A stretch of 64,000 bases of DNA. It comes from Rhopalosiphum padi. Lineage: Eukaryota > Arthropoda > Insecta > Hemiptera > Aphididae. The DNA lies in the NCBI RefSeq assembly GCF_020882245.1, contig NC_083599.1, forward strand, positions 45,596,748 through 45,660,747. The letters run 5' to 3'. Below the pieces are notes generated by a model. That model was given only the letters and a program-made list of their open reading frames with translations, was not told the DNA's origin and did no database searches. Both the position numbers and the translations under genes were made by a program. Below, one piece after another: positions 1-13,500 of this stretch. The stretch's first letter is position 1; every line of letters begins with the position of its first letter.

Positions 1-842
1 TATTTATCTAGGTTAAACTGAAAAACTGAATGAATGTTTTTCTTTAAATGTTTTCTTATAACCAGGGCTCGGGACTTAAAGCATTTGCTTATTTTATAGT
101 GATTTAAACGTTATCAGGTTTGTGTTTAATATGTTCTTAAGACATTTGATAATATAAGAGAGTTTTTATAAATATATCGAATAATAGGCAATTTTTTTCT
201 ATGGATATTAAAAAATTAGTATTTACTTGTATCAAAATTATTAACAAAAAGTTCTTGTAGTTTTAAATGTATAAATTATTCCATTTGAAATATGCGTAAT
301 AAAATTTCAAATATTGGCCATCATACAATAAGTGGTAAAGTGATAATTTTTATAATTTTATTTTTAAATTTTAAATTTGTATAATTCCATTCAATTTTTT
401 TTTACTTAATCATTATTTGTAATAGTATATAATATATATAGTCAACATTATGCAGTGTCTTAATGAAAAAGAAAATTTTGGTTATAATAATTTTCAATTA
501 ACCACTTTTTGCATGACGACTATATATTGAAACTTGTGTATCAACTTTCTATCATACCATTTAATACCACTTGAGAAGATTGATATGGAAATACATGAAC
601 TCATGAGTTATGATAGTTATAATTAATACATTTTCATTATTAGAATTGTTAAACATTTTGTAAGAAGACAAAAATATTGGTAATTTATTTCCTCATAAAA
701 AATAAAGTATTATCATTTTTCTATCCATAGTTCATATTTTTATTTTCAAACAATGAATACCAATCTTCAAAGTATGAATTAATATATTTAAATGTTTAAA
801 GTAAACTAAATATTTTAATACTTTATATATCTTTTAACTTAC
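1..842 (-). other. GLG1 intron, cut by the window edge
   Basis: This stretch is the beginning of the intron that follows the last GLG1 exon seen here; its GTAAGT donor lies at 842-837 on the minus strand. It is AT-rich and I see no further exon and no convincing repeat in it. The gene continues to the left of the window. Confidence 0.6.
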
Positions 843-3494
843 CATTATGAATAGCATTTTCTAAGCACAACAAGAGTTGGGCCAAACGTACGTCCTTATC
901 ATCAGATACTAATCTTCGACAGCGGTATGTACGGATATCTTCTCTACATGCTCTAGTTAATCCTTTACTGACTCTAATATTACCAGAAATCAATTTTTCT
1001 CTCCTCCAGAGTTGGTTTTGGCACTATACATAAAAGTAGGAAAACAAATCTTAATATATATATTCTAATGTTTATAACCCAAGTAATAAAATTACCGGAA
1101 GTGACATTTGTCCACTACCAATATGTCCAGCAAGACAGTTGTAAACAAGACCACTACCAGTTGGAATATCAGCACATAGTTTCTCTTTGTCTTTTAAGCA
1201 GGCCATATGAAGGGAGTAATCAAATTTTATATTATCTGCTTGCCACTCAGATAGCTTATAAACCAAAGGTAAACATTGCTTTGGAGAAAGTTTGTCTATA
1301 TTGGATTGAAGGCATTCCAATACACGTCCTCGATACAGTGTCTATAAATTAAATAAGTACATTTATATATTTATAATAGTGCACAAATAATTTGAATAAT
1401 TTTTACATACATCTGTTATAGAAATATTGTAACAATGAAATTTTTTTATGTCATCTTGACATGAGTTTGAAAAATTTGTGATTAGTCTAAAATCAGAAAA
1501 TGCTATATTTTCAATTCGCATTATTAAATGAAGGCAGTCATTATTCCTGATGCCCTGTTTTTTGTCAACTATGCAACCAAACCAATTTTTGTCTCGTTCG
1601 CAGTTGAGTTTTTCAATTTCATATCTACATTTTGGCCATAGTACAGCTCGAAGATTTTCTTTTGCCATAAACTTTTTTAAATGAGTCCAAATGGCTTTTG
1701 GACAGTTACCCGAAAAATCTGAATCCTATAACAATTAAATCAGTAATTAATAATATTTAAATTTATTTTTTCAGAAAGAGTAGATGGGATATTTTTAAAT
1801 AATTTATTTCAAAAATTAACTCATAAAATATTAATAGAATAAAATGTTTAATACAATTTGCAATTGTTAAGTAATTTTGATGAAATAACAATTAAGACAA
1901 TAGGTATAAAATGTACTATAGACAATTAACCTATGACATTGAAGCCTGCCTGTATTTTTAATAATGAAAAAATTAAAATAAATATATTCTAAAAAAAAGT
2001 AAACAATTAAATTTTAGGTGAATAGTTTAACTAAGTAGTCACTTATTAAGTGGAGTATGGATGAATAAGTAACATTTGAATGGAGTTTTAACTTATAGGT
2101 ACTATAACTTATTATACTTTTTAATTATCTAGGCGATTGAAATTTAATACATATTTTATACAAAACTTACACCATTAAGGAGATTGGAACCGATTATTTC
2201 TTTTTTTTTCTAACACATGTGCAACATAGGGTTATAGATGTGTTCTATTTCCAAGGTACTGGATTGATATAATAATTAAGTGATTAGATTTCTGAAAACC
2301 TTGAATTTATCTTCAAGTTGAGATTGATTTTCCCATATTCTTGTTTTTTTTTGATTTTTTACTTCTCCAAAAATTGAAATATGTCAATTTTTAATAAATT
2401 GTTTTTAGTATTTTGGGGGATAGTATCAATAATGTAGGATAGTCGATCTCAAGTAAACTTAACAACAAATTTAAATCTGTTTTCATGATTTTTATCACTT
2501 AATTATATTAATTGATATATTGGAAATAGAACATGTCAACATATCTTATGTTGCACGTGTGTTAGACAAAAGCATAAAACCAAAGGGTGGTTGTTTTATT
2601 AAAAATAAAATGTAAGTTATAAGATCTTATTTGAAGTCCCCTAAAAAAATTAACTTGTTACTTCTAATTACTAATAATATGTACATTGTACAGTATACAA
2701 TCATTTGTTTTAACAACTGATGATTGGAATAACACAAAAAAATAAATGTCTAACAATTTCGTCACCTATTTAATTAGAATCAACTAATACTAATGTTTAT
2801 AATAATATAAAAATTAGTTAGGTATCAACAAATTATTATTTTTTTGTATTCCATAAAAATCCAATTATTGATTATTTTATAATCACCATAAATAATTTTA
2901 TTATAATTTGAAAAAGTTATACATAACTAAATTAACTAAATATATTATAACATGAGTACATGACTACTTGTAAAGTTAAAGATAAAGTACATTTAACTTG
3001 GTTATATTTGAAATCATTATTTATGTTCCTTCATTCATTTAATTATTGAGGTTATTATTTTAACAAAATTATAACAAAATATACCAAGACCAAGTAAAAT
3101 AAGCTTATTTAAAATAGTACTCTGTCATTAATACTTATACAATTATTATAATTGTTTATGCGGGAAGTGCAACAAGCATATTATATTAAAAAAAAAGTTT
3201 AAATTATTATTTAATTTTTTAATTTATCAATTTAACACATTGTACATTATCACATTGAAACTGTTTATAATTTTTTTTTAATTTTAACACAGAGCGAACA
3301 ATTACCTCATAGAGCTGTATGCATTCGAGGATGTCGAGTTTCGACACTGCCGCAGTGCCCGCGTTGGCACATCTCAATTTCAAGTAATCGACGCACGACG
3401 GTTCGGCCAGCAACGAATCGACAGCGGATGCACGGACGACGGTGCACGACAGCAGCAGAAGCAGGACCGAGGCGACGACGACTGGCCGGGCCAT
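843..3494 (-). CDS. Glg1: Golgi apparatus protein 1 (GLG1/ESL-1/MG-160 family), N-terminal part
   Basis: Partial gene. Coding exons in transcript order are 3494-3306, 1725-1411, 1341-1096 and 1023-843 (63, 105, 82 and 60 codons). All inner junctions are GT..AG in phase 0, and the last exon leaves one base over. The ATG at 3494 opens a signal peptide of about 23 residues (MARPVVV, a run of Leu, then RASA). After it comes the cysteine-spaced pattern of GLG1 repeats: IRxxDC, SCQDDIKKFHC, AACLKDKEKLC-like spacing, VYNCLAGH and ACREDIRTYRC. GLG1 is a type I Golgi membrane glycoprotein that binds FGFs and E-selectin in vertebrates. The repeats after the fourth exon and the membrane anchor lie off the left edge. 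Identification rests on repeat spacing and the secretory start; no competing family fits. Confidence 0.88.
2209..2566. repeat. TIR element (MITE-like) in GLG1 intron 1
   Basis: The two ends form an inverted repeat of roughly 80-90 bp. The left end reads CTAACACATGTGCAACATA, and the reverse complement of the right end reads CTAACACACGTGCAACATA. Both continue through TGTTCTATTTCCAA and AATTAAGTGAT. No coding sequence lies between them. It sits in the 1.58 kb GLG1 intron 1726-3305. The superfamily is not clear to me. Confidence 0.75.
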
Positions 3495-4400
3495 GGTTAC
3501 TTACGGATCGCAAGGGGGCGGATCACTGGTGACAGCTCGTCGACAGTCGTGGATGACGTCTTGAGGGCGACATGACGGCGCTACCACTTCCGGCTCGTCA
3601 GGACGCGGAAACAACGCACAACTACGTCAATCGGCGGCGACGACAATGGCAGAGCGACTCATACGAATTGTCACCAAGTAATAAGTATGTACTAATATAA
3701 TAATATAGGTACGGACGGAGGTTCTTATCAGTAATAACGCGGATCGTCGCCGGCACGCAATTTGTCTTGTTATTTCGTATCACTCGTTATCATTGCCGTC
3801 GTCGTCATCGTATTATTATTATTATTGTTGTTGTAATGTTGTTGTTGTTGTTGCTGTTGCTGTTGCTGTTGTTATATCGATAGCCGTCACGATAATAACA
3901 GCTATCACCACGGTCACGTATCCAAGATCGTACTCAAGTATACAGTACTATCACTGCTGATCGTGTTGACAATAATTAATTGACAACGAGTCGACGACAA
4001 AGATCCGAAATGACAAATTATTATTGTCGTTGTTGCGTCGTTATCGTAATCGTACCGCCGACGGACTAATATAGTAATATCACAGAATGAAATTATCTAA
4101 AAAAATATAATGAAGTGCGGATGAGTTTCCCACTCGGAGAATCGAACACGGCCAAACCGATAAAATAATACTCGAACCAAAGCTGTTCAGTTCTAGATAA
4201 CGGTCAACGGCAGCGGCGTAGGAGTCGTAGGACCGATAAACGTTACACTAGTGGCATATTATATCGTTAATGTTTTTTTTTTTTTTATTTACTAATTAGC
4301 CGATAAATTATTTTAATTACAGCGAGTCGCGCCGATGGCCTACGCCCCGTACGGCGATAACGACTCGTCGACGTAGGTAGTACCTACTGAAGTAGTACCG
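3495..4400 (-). promoter_or_regulatory. CpG-rich 5' region of GLG1
   Basis: Directly upstream of the GLG1 start codon the composition changes from strongly AT-rich to CpG-rich (many CGTCG, CGACG and GGCG words) for about 900 bp, then reverts. Such CpG-retaining islands mark promoters of broadly expressed genes in many insects. No TATA box or start site can be fixed from the sequence alone. Confidence 0.5.
3811..3873. repeat. Trinucleotide microsatellite (ATT)n(GTT)n(GCT)n
   Basis: A compound trinucleotide tract passes from TAT/ATT units through GTT to TGTTGC units, within the CpG-rich GLG1 upstream block. Confidence 0.9.
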
Positions 4401-7400
4401 ATTGCCTAGTCTGTGTCTGTCTGTTGGCGTTTTGTGATGAAAACGAATCGTTGAAACGGTCTTGTCGTTTGATAATAATTGATATTATTCGAGTAATATG
4501 TAATTAGGCGTATGTTATCGAGTCGATTGAATTGAAAAACATTTTTTTTTTCAATGGGGAACGTAGGTAACTGTTTTGTTGTAAAGAGTGTGTCGAGTGT
4601 ATCTCGTCCATGGCCCAAGTTAGGTACTGTAGTCTGTAATGTAGGTACCTTTGTGTAAAATTTGAATTCGGTGATAAATTATTTTACCTAACGAAACACG
4701 ATTCTGAGCGGAGACGAGGTCAGCCTATATATTAATAATAGTATATTTTATTTTTTAATATATATTTATATTGCTATTAAAGTTATTTATTGTAGTATTC
4801 CGAGTATTGATATACGGTATAAGTTAAAATAATTTTAAAATTTAACCGTTAAATTAATTTTCACTGCATTAGAAAATGTCATAGCGTATTAGCGCATATA
4901 AAATATAATATTTGTTTGGAATGTGTTAAAAACGTTTTAATCAAGTAGTTTTAAAATTAACATTAAATTATATCGTATTATTATTTATTTCTATGGAATA
5001 CATATTATACATTTTGTTTGTAGATCACGGTATGTATGTACATGTACACAATACCATAATGGACTGTTATCCATAAATCAATAAATCCAATATCCATAAT
5101 GTAGAATGTAGATAATATCAAAACGATGTTACTTGAAACACTTTATAACATAGGTACCGATATATTATATATATATTAGAGTTGAAACAAAACATTGCTA
5201 TAAATTATTTAAAACGTGTTTAAACCGTTTCCAAAAAATAAAACAATGTTATAAACGAATGAAACGTTCGTTTTGTATTATGTTAAAACTGTTTTTTCCA
5301 ATTCTGAATGTATAGACGTCGAGAGTTTCAAGAAACCACAAATAATATTTTTAATTACAACAAAATAGCTAAAATCGTTATTTTTTGTTTAAAAATCTAA
5401 TTTTGTTCAAATCTCAACTTAAAACTTACACATTTTGTGGTTTTGACGAATTTTAATTTTTAATAATATTTTTTCTCAAATGCGTGTATAATGTTCGTGT
5501 CTATGTAGCTATTGTACTTAACTATCTTTAATAAAAATGTATGAGAAACTTTATATTAAATTGTAAAGCTAATTGACCGAGTAAAAATGTTTTTATCGAT
5601 ATTTATAGAAAAAAAAAATCAAAAATTATAATGTCCTTAAATAAAGTTTAAAAGTACCTACTAAAATACAGTTCGCCCTGGTTTAAGTAAAAACAAATAT
5701 AGCATATCTAATCTTCAATATTTTGGCCCGAAAGTGGCATTTTCAGTTAATTGAAAGAAATAATAATTGAAGTAAATTAGTTTTCTTTAATTTGTTGTCA
5801 TAATATTTTATTGCTGGAAAGTGGAAGGTACAACATCTGTTAACTGTTTAATGGAATTGTAGAATTGTAGAAACACTTTTATATCCAAATTTATAAAAAG
5901 AGAAATTCGTTCGTCATTTATTAATTTCGACCTAATTAAACATTTTTCTAAATTATTTAAATATGACATGGATATTTTGCAGATATAAATGATATAATCA
6001 TACTGAAATTTATTATACATTCCAGATTGTAAATTTGGAATAGCAGGGGAATGCATGAAAATATTGAAAATCGTATTAATTATGTACGTTTTAAATGTCT
6101 ATAGAACTTTAGAAACAAAATAATTGTTGTATAAAAATAGATATGTAGTACAAAATATGAAATTTAAGACTCGGTAGTTGTAGGAGTTGCATTTTTCTTT
6201 TTGTATGTTAACGATTTATAGCAGAACAACAGAAGTCTATTCTATATTATACTTCTATACAAATGTCAAATATAAGTAGTTCAAAAAAGCAATGCATAAT
6301 TCCATACTATGCTAATATTTGAAAGAGTGCGCATCTATTTATTCATCAGTCATCTTCATAAATATTAAATATTTTCTAAAAACAATCGATCTTTTCTTTT
6401 ATTATCTATCAACCTGACATCCTATTTAATATTCGATGATTTATTATCGCCTATCGGTATTTGTTATATCGTCACTGTTGACTACTAGTATTTAACGTTG
6501 GCGTCAATAAGGTGTGTAATAAGTATTTAATCTAAATCACGAAATGCAATGATAACTTATTATGTTTTGGGAAAACAAAATAGATATGGATTATACTTAG
6601 ATATTTTTATGAGTTATAAAGTCTAATGGCTTTTTCCGAAAACGACGGCCTTAAAGCTGAAATCAAAATTGACTTTGGTATAAGTTATAAGTTAGTATAG
6701 GACACTGTACGGTCAACCAGAAAAATTAAAACAAATTTAAATAGTTTGTACTATTTTAAGTAGGTACGTATTATTGTAACAACACTAACCACAGTCAATA
6801 TGGTGGACCGTTTGTAGATACTACTTTAGGTAGAAAAAATTTATATATATTACATAATTTGTTATTAAAAAACACAGGTAGTTAAATTTAATAATTTAAT
6901 ATTCTGATGTTATATTCTAAAATAATATGATTTATAACTCACCGGTTCATAAAGGTTTTTAATAACTTTATCCCTACAAGTAACTTTTGAACACTTCCAA
7001 CGAATATTTGATTTATTTATTCTTAAAATGGTATAATCATAAATTCATAACTATATTTAAAAAATTTCGGATTTAGTTTAGTAGTTTGGTTTTAGTTCAT
7101 ATAGTGTATTTCAGAGTGTATAAGTTATTTTCTATACTGTGTCATCAAACTCATGTCTCATACTTATTGCGATCACGATTCGCGATCTAAAATGTTAAGT
7201 AAATTAATTTAATCTTATCCTGTAAAATATATTTCCCGGTTTATTTATACTAATATACTGTATAGAGTCCGCGATCGATTTTTACCAATTTATTTTAACC
7301 ATACAAAGTGACTGCGGTATGCAACTCAAACAATAGATAGAAATTTGCATGTTTTTCAATAATCATTAAAAACATAGCCAAGTAAAATACAAATTTGTTT

Positions 7401-9193
7401 CATATCGATATTAATTATTAGTGTATATTTAAAATGTATAGGTACATATTTTGCATATACTTGTCAATTTTTCATAAACAAGTACATTAGTCACTATAAT
7501 GCACTTATTAATGAAGTGCAATTATTTACAATTATTTATACAAACTACAAAGGTGTATGTTTTATAATTTTATAAAGAAAAACTTAATTTTAAAAGATTT
7601 TCTGGACCTGAGATATTATTATGATGATTTTATTTATATAAAATAAATATTTTAAAATTAGTGTTTGTGTTTTTCTCGTCGATAACTTGTATTGTTACTT
7701 ATCGGTATACTGCAAGCGTGATTAAAAAAATATATATATAAATTGGAAATGAAAAATAATAATAAACAATTTATAATTTTAGCAATTTTACCAATATATT
7801 TCCTATCTAGGAAAAAGATTTTTATTCAACACTATGATTTTTATTTATTTTTTTTTTAACGCATATTTTAATAGCATACTTAGTGCGAAGGCATAAATGC
7901 ATGCATATTTCAAGGTTTTTAGGGCATGAAGCCCCTAGCCTTAGTAATAATCAAAATACTAATTTTTATTAAAAAAAATACATTTTGCAAACTTGAATAA
8001 ATATTAAACATTAATTCGACACATTAAAAGTGTATAGTGTTCTCGTATATTAAATAATCATATTTTTGAGAATAAAATGTTATTCTATCATCCAAAAATA
8101 AGCAGCTAATTACATATAACATTCATTTAAAAATATGTATATATTATGCATACATTTTATTTTGACATTGAAAAAAATAAAAATAGACAATTTCTGGGCC
8201 CATAAATTGGTAAAATAGGCGCTGTATTATATAGGCTCCTCGAAATCCTACGATATTTCCAAAAAATTTTATTTAAATAAATGCATACTTTAACTTTTAA
8301 AGGATAAAATATTACATTATTAATGTACCTGAGAGAGTATGCTTGTGAATCACCGCTCATATTAAAAGGGTGATAAAATGTTTATGTTTGTAGCGTGCTA
8401 TACTTTCCAGTTTCTATCTCTCCGAGCCATAGATTAGAAATAATTGTTTAAGTCAATTTTAATTGAAAATAGTTCGTTTATTTAATTTAACTCAAGTATA
8501 ACAGGTATGTAAGGACGTAAGGTATGTAATAGCGTGAGGTGAAGATGCTGTGGACTCGAGGACTCTGATACTTCTGAATATGCTATGCTGGAAGCTTCCT
8601 AATATGTTGCGTCCTCGTTCATTTTCTACAGGATCTGAAGTTTTTTATTTGTCCACATTTCCACAACCTCATTGTTTTATGCTTCATTCAAAAGTTGTTG
8701 TTTTTGTAGGTACACCTGCGAGAGCCATTACGATTAAAATGTCTAATCATTATATACATGTTGGATAGGTCAAACCTAGTTATTCCTTATTAGTTATTCA
8801 TATATTACACCTTAGTACTAATAATTCTGATTATATATTTGCACATTATGATTTGTGATAGCGAGTCCGAGGGTTCGTAGTTGTTAATTTTGATGATACA
8901 ACATATTTATAAATAGGTAGTTCTTAGAATTGTTATTATAGTAATTTGGTATCCTATTACATGCTTTAAAATATAGGTATATACTATATAGTTACTTTAT
9001 AATATAATTATAGTTTAAATTTGCAACTCGTTAGATAGTTTGTACTTTAAACCCTTATGCATGGTGGAATGTAGTTTTTATTTAACAATAAGTAATATGA
9101 AAAATTATTTCGCACCAGCTCTTATAGACACGGTCAAATACGTCCTTCGATTGTATACTCATATTAGTCATACTTCAATATAAATTATAATTA
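4401..9193. other. Gene-poor AT-rich intergenic region
   Basis: No supported gene. At about 4699 there is a short relic of the GATTCTGAACGGAG repeat family described elsewhere in the window (ACGATTCTGAGCGGAGACGA). A short open stretch at 8535-8768 reads on both strands but matches nothing I recognise. The rest is unstructured AT-rich sequence. Confidence 0.5.
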
Positions 9194-9362
9194 TCCAGTG
9201 CCGAACTTAAGGGTCTTAGAGCCTCAAGGCAGTTACTAAAAAATAAACGTTTTCAAAATATGTTAATAAAAACGGACATGGCCGAAACGCTGTCGGTTAG
9301 ATAATGCATTTTATCGGTTGCCAAAAACAGACACCCAGTCTACCTTGGGGGGGGGGGGGGTT
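9194..9362 (+). mobile_element. hAT-like element fragment with poly-G tract
   Basis: It begins CAGTGCCGAACTTAAGGG, resembling a hAT terminal repeat, and ends in a run of about 14 G residues near 9347-9360, as degenerate hAT-type copies here often do. There is no ORF and no clear target duplication. A low-certainty relic. Confidence 0.3.
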
Positions 9363-9851
9363 GAGCCGTTGAGATAGCGCCTGAGTTGGGTTCGGGATAC
9401 GCGTAACTTTTTGCTTTACATATTTAAGCAGAACGACGCGTATCACTGAAATTTTTATAAATAAAAATAATTATTTATTACCTATATGTATTTTAAGCAC
9501 TTAATGCATGTATTAATGTATTATACTTTAGTTTAATTCATCTGGAGGATTACATAAACACAATTAATTACTCCTCAGAATTACTACCTAGTTGAGATTA
9601 TATTATTACTTTGTGCTTCGTGATTAAAATAAAATATACTTTGACAAATCGAGACATATGTTGACATACGACAGTGTTTTCGTGTCTTAGAAAAACTAAT
9701 ATAATATTTTTTTACACAGTTTAGCGGATTTTAAAACACTAACTTCCTAATTCTAATTAAACAACATAATATAATATGTTGTATAGGTCCGTCTATGTTT
9801 TATTTAATCCACGTGTCACAAGCGTAACATATTAACCAAACGTGTTTTCAG

Positions 9852-10064
9852 ATGGCTGAATTCCCTGGTCTCATCCCGTTGATTCACAGTTACATGTCCA
9901 GCATGATGGAAGTCGACACAGGCGTGCATTGTACCATTCAACAGTATCTAAAGCTCATTTCGCGTCGTACGTCCGGCCAAATCGACACGACGACTAGTTG
10001 AATACGTCGGTTTATAAAAGAACATCCGGCGTACAAGTATGAACGATATACCATTGCGATCTCA
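9852..10064 (+). pseudogene. Glutamate-cysteine ligase catalytic subunit, C-terminal exon relic
   Basis: The frame opens MAEFPGLIPLIHSYM and continues through VDTGVHCTIQQYLKLISRR. This matches the conserved C-terminal part of GCLC (FPGLIPLxxSYL, then CTIQxYLKLIxxRxSGEL). The frame meets TGA at 9999-10001, exactly where the family has Trp in the motif RWMREF. It then resumes as IRRFIKEHPAYKYE, matching RxFxxxHPxYK, to about residue 70. Similarity ends where a repeat-like start (CAGGCCCGTAGCCAGAC) begins. The segment follows a good 3' splice site (GTGTTTTCAG at 9842-9851), so the copy came from genomic DNA and not from spliced RNA. No other GCLC exon is visible upstream. GCLC makes gamma-glutamylcysteine for glutathione; this copy is very unlikely to be functional. 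Confidence 0.8.
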
Positions 10065-10518
10065 GGCCCGTAGCCAGACATTTTTTTTTTAAACAATATC
10101 AAAAAAAATATTTTTAGCATAGCTGCTGTTATCCTGTTAGTTTTAATATATTTTATACACACTGTAATTATTCAATAATAATTGTTATGCTTTATTGAAG
10201 TACCTACCATCGGTAACAATGAAAAACACTATATTTTATTACAATAAAAATTTATTTAATATTATACATTTTTATACTTAATATATATATCATGTATAAT
10301 TGATTAATAAAAGTAACATATAATACGTGAGATGAAATAGGGCATATTGGAAATTATTAGGAAAGAACATAATATCTATACTGTACAAGGTACACAGGTT
10401 CATTGTACAAGTATACACACGTACATAATAATTATATATAAATTTCCTTTTTTAAACTGTTTGTTATTTTAATATATTATAGTATACTTTTAAAATAAAT
10501 AAAAGTTAATTGGCATGC
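10065..10518 (-). other. timeout 3' flank
   Basis: AT-rich sequence downstream of the timeout stop. On the minus strand an AATAAA hexamer occurs at about 10255-10250, which would give a 3' UTR of roughly 0.25-0.3 kb. The hAT-like start CAGGCCCGTAGCCAGAC lies at about 10063, bordering the GCLC relic. Confidence 0.4.
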
Positions 10519-13500
10519 TTAGTCACTGTCATCATTTATAAAGTATTTGGTCTTTTTTATAAACCCACCAATTTCCTCTTCAGAGTCACTATTTGTCAGC
10601 AATGACTTTCTTTTGTTATTCTTATCAAAACCTTCATCTCTCCCATCTAATTGAGATCTTATACTAAAATCTGTAACATCTTCTAATAAGGTATCCACTT
10701 TCTTTTCAGTTGAAGCATTTTTTTCACCATCTGTGTCACTATCAACTTGTTCTAAAGTAATATGATTTGGTATTTCTTTTTGGTTAGAAATAACTTCTTC
10801 ATCTTCTTCACCACTGTCTTCAAACAAAGCCTTTTTTTTTTTCATTGAAACAATTTTTTTTTCCAAATCATCTTCATCACTGTCTTCTAATAATTTTTTT
10901 ATTGAAATATTTTGACTATTAATGTCATTGTTACTGTTGTCCGAAAGTACTTTTATGGGAGTAACATCATCTTCAACATCACTATCCTCTAATAAAAATG
11001 TATTTCTATTATGACTAATTTTTTTTTTAAATCCAACCTTTATTTTACTATTGTTAGGATTATCCAATTTTGTATTTGTTGTTTCCCGATCATCATTTAC
11101 ACTATTTTGAGCTAGAGATTTCCTTATCCTATCAAATGTTGTTCCGACATCTTCATCACTACTGTCATCAACTTTACTGGTGGTATTTGTTTCATCAGTC
11201 ACAAAATTACCTTCAATCACATTCGTGATAGCTATGGATCGTTGGCGGATATCATGTGCTTGCCATCTACCTGGTATACGCCAATAGGTTTCCTTTTAAA
11301 TATAAGTTTTTGTTAGTTTTGGCTATTCAATTATTATTGATTATATTGTATGTGTTACCTGAATACTTGAAGGTCTGTGTAAGCCTAATATTTGCATCAT
11401 TTCTTGAAAATCAATATCATTAACAGCTGTCATACATTCATCAGACAATGGCAATAGGGGAATGTCAGATTCGTCTACATCCAAATCGTCAGCTGCCTCG
11501 TCCAAGCTTTCCACTAACCACAGCAAAGCTGTTTTCATATCCTTATTGATTATTTTTTTAATTGCATTTAATACATAAACAGAGGTTAAACTATGGTAAG
11601 TAGGTTCATTGTCATCATAATCTGAATCAAAATCATTATTACTTTCATCACTTGACTTATTTTGATTTTTGATGGCTAAAAAAAAAATAAATTAAGATTA
11701 TTTGTTATTTTAAGTAAAATTAATTTATCTTTAAGTACATTTGGAATTCTTAGGTTTTTTATTCATCAGCTCTTTTCGATCTCTAATTAAACCCAATTCA
11801 AGCATCTTATCAATTATGTGATTTCTTGGACGTTTCACATCTAATTTATTCATGATTAAATTTATTGGATAGGTTGCATCCTTGAATTCTTGGAATAATT
11901 GAGTAATTTGAACAATTTCAGCTTCAGAAAATTCTCTGATTATTTTTTTGGCTTTCTGAAAAATAAAATAAAAAAATATTTAAAATAATAATAAAAACAT
12001 TTAAAACACCTAAAGAATTATATATCTAAAATATTTAAAAACAATTACTTTTATTGGTATAATTTCAAGCTGTTTGAGTTTTTTAATAACACTTATTCTT
12101 GAACGGTCCTGTCTAATTAAGTTTTTGCATATCCAAGCTACTTCATCTAAAAATACATTACAATTGATGACATAGGCTGTAAAGATATACTGTACTTAAT
12201 CTTATTTACCTTCATCGGGCATATCTTGTGCATATTCTTGATGAAGTCTATGTAACTCATCTTCTTGTTCCTCGTTCCAATTTGTTGATTTATTTTTTTG
12301 ATCTGCATCATACCCTTCTTCAATTTCATATGCCACTTTTAAATCTTTCCAGAACAATAATTCTATAAATACTTTTTTATTTTTATTGGCTACTTCGGTG
12401 AATTTTCTCATAATAAATATAGCAAAATGTTTTAATTCCTAAAAATGATTGTAAAACACAACGTTTATTTTTAAATTAAAATATTTAATAATTACAATAA
12501 TTACTTTATGACTAGGATTTTTGGACGAAAATATTTTTTGAAAAACTCGAAAAACAGAAGCTTGAAACATCAAAGCACTATATTTGCAGTCATACGTAAT
12601 ACGATGGAGAAGTTTCACTACTGCATGATTGGTATAAATAGAATTATTATCAAACTCTTTCAAAAGTTGGCAGCAGCTTTGTAAAATTTTTGGTTTCGCA
12701 AATCTTAAAAGTAACAGTAATAATTTGTAAATGAAAATTTACAATTTAAGGATTTAAAAAGCATTAAAATTAAAAAAATTCTAACTTTTTTACAAAATCT
12801 AAGAATTCAAAATTAGCTTCTTCTGTTCTAATTTGGCCAGATTCTTCTTCATAATCTTCTTCTTCATCTAAAACATTATTTAATTTGTATATCAATTATA
12901 ATTTTATAAGTTTAAAAATGAATGAAAGGTTCCATCTCAATCATATTAATGTAACTTAGTATTAGTGTAATGATAATATAATTATTATTTATTTTTGTTC
13001 GATTAAATTAAAATAATTTAAAAATATAGTAATGAATACTTAAAATTATATAGGATAATTTTATTTACGTAAAACTCTTATTCATATTTTTTATTTATAT
13101 AATTTATCTATAATAATTTGTAGACAACTGAGAACATTAAATTAAATGGTTCATTCTTGCTTAGTATATATAATTTAATATCCTTAAAAAAATATTATTC
13201 ATTATTCATGAATATATTACATACCGACATCATTGATATTTTCGGTATCATTTAAATCATTAGATTCTGTAATGTTTTCATCATAACCTAAAATTAAAAA
13301 TATTAAGTAATGTTTATAGTTAAATAATTAAATATAGCTTGTAAAAATAGAAATGTCAATTATACCTGTGGGCGCTCCAAGATCAGCAAAGAATATTTGT
13401 TTTAAAATGTCTAACTCATCATCGCTATTTAACCCCGGTTTTCCAAAATAATCATCTTCAGGCCAAACTTCCCTGAACATATACAGTTATGTAGTAATAA

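Noticed and set aside
8535..8768. Open stretch readable on both strands; the minus strand gives phrases such as NNEVVEMWTNKKLQIL and EASSIAYSEVSESS between stops.
   Set aside because: Three stops on the minus strand and no family recognised on either strand; too weak to call a gene or pseudogene.
9938..10162. 74-codon minus-strand frame.
   Set aside because: It is the antisense of the GCLC relic plus a repeat.
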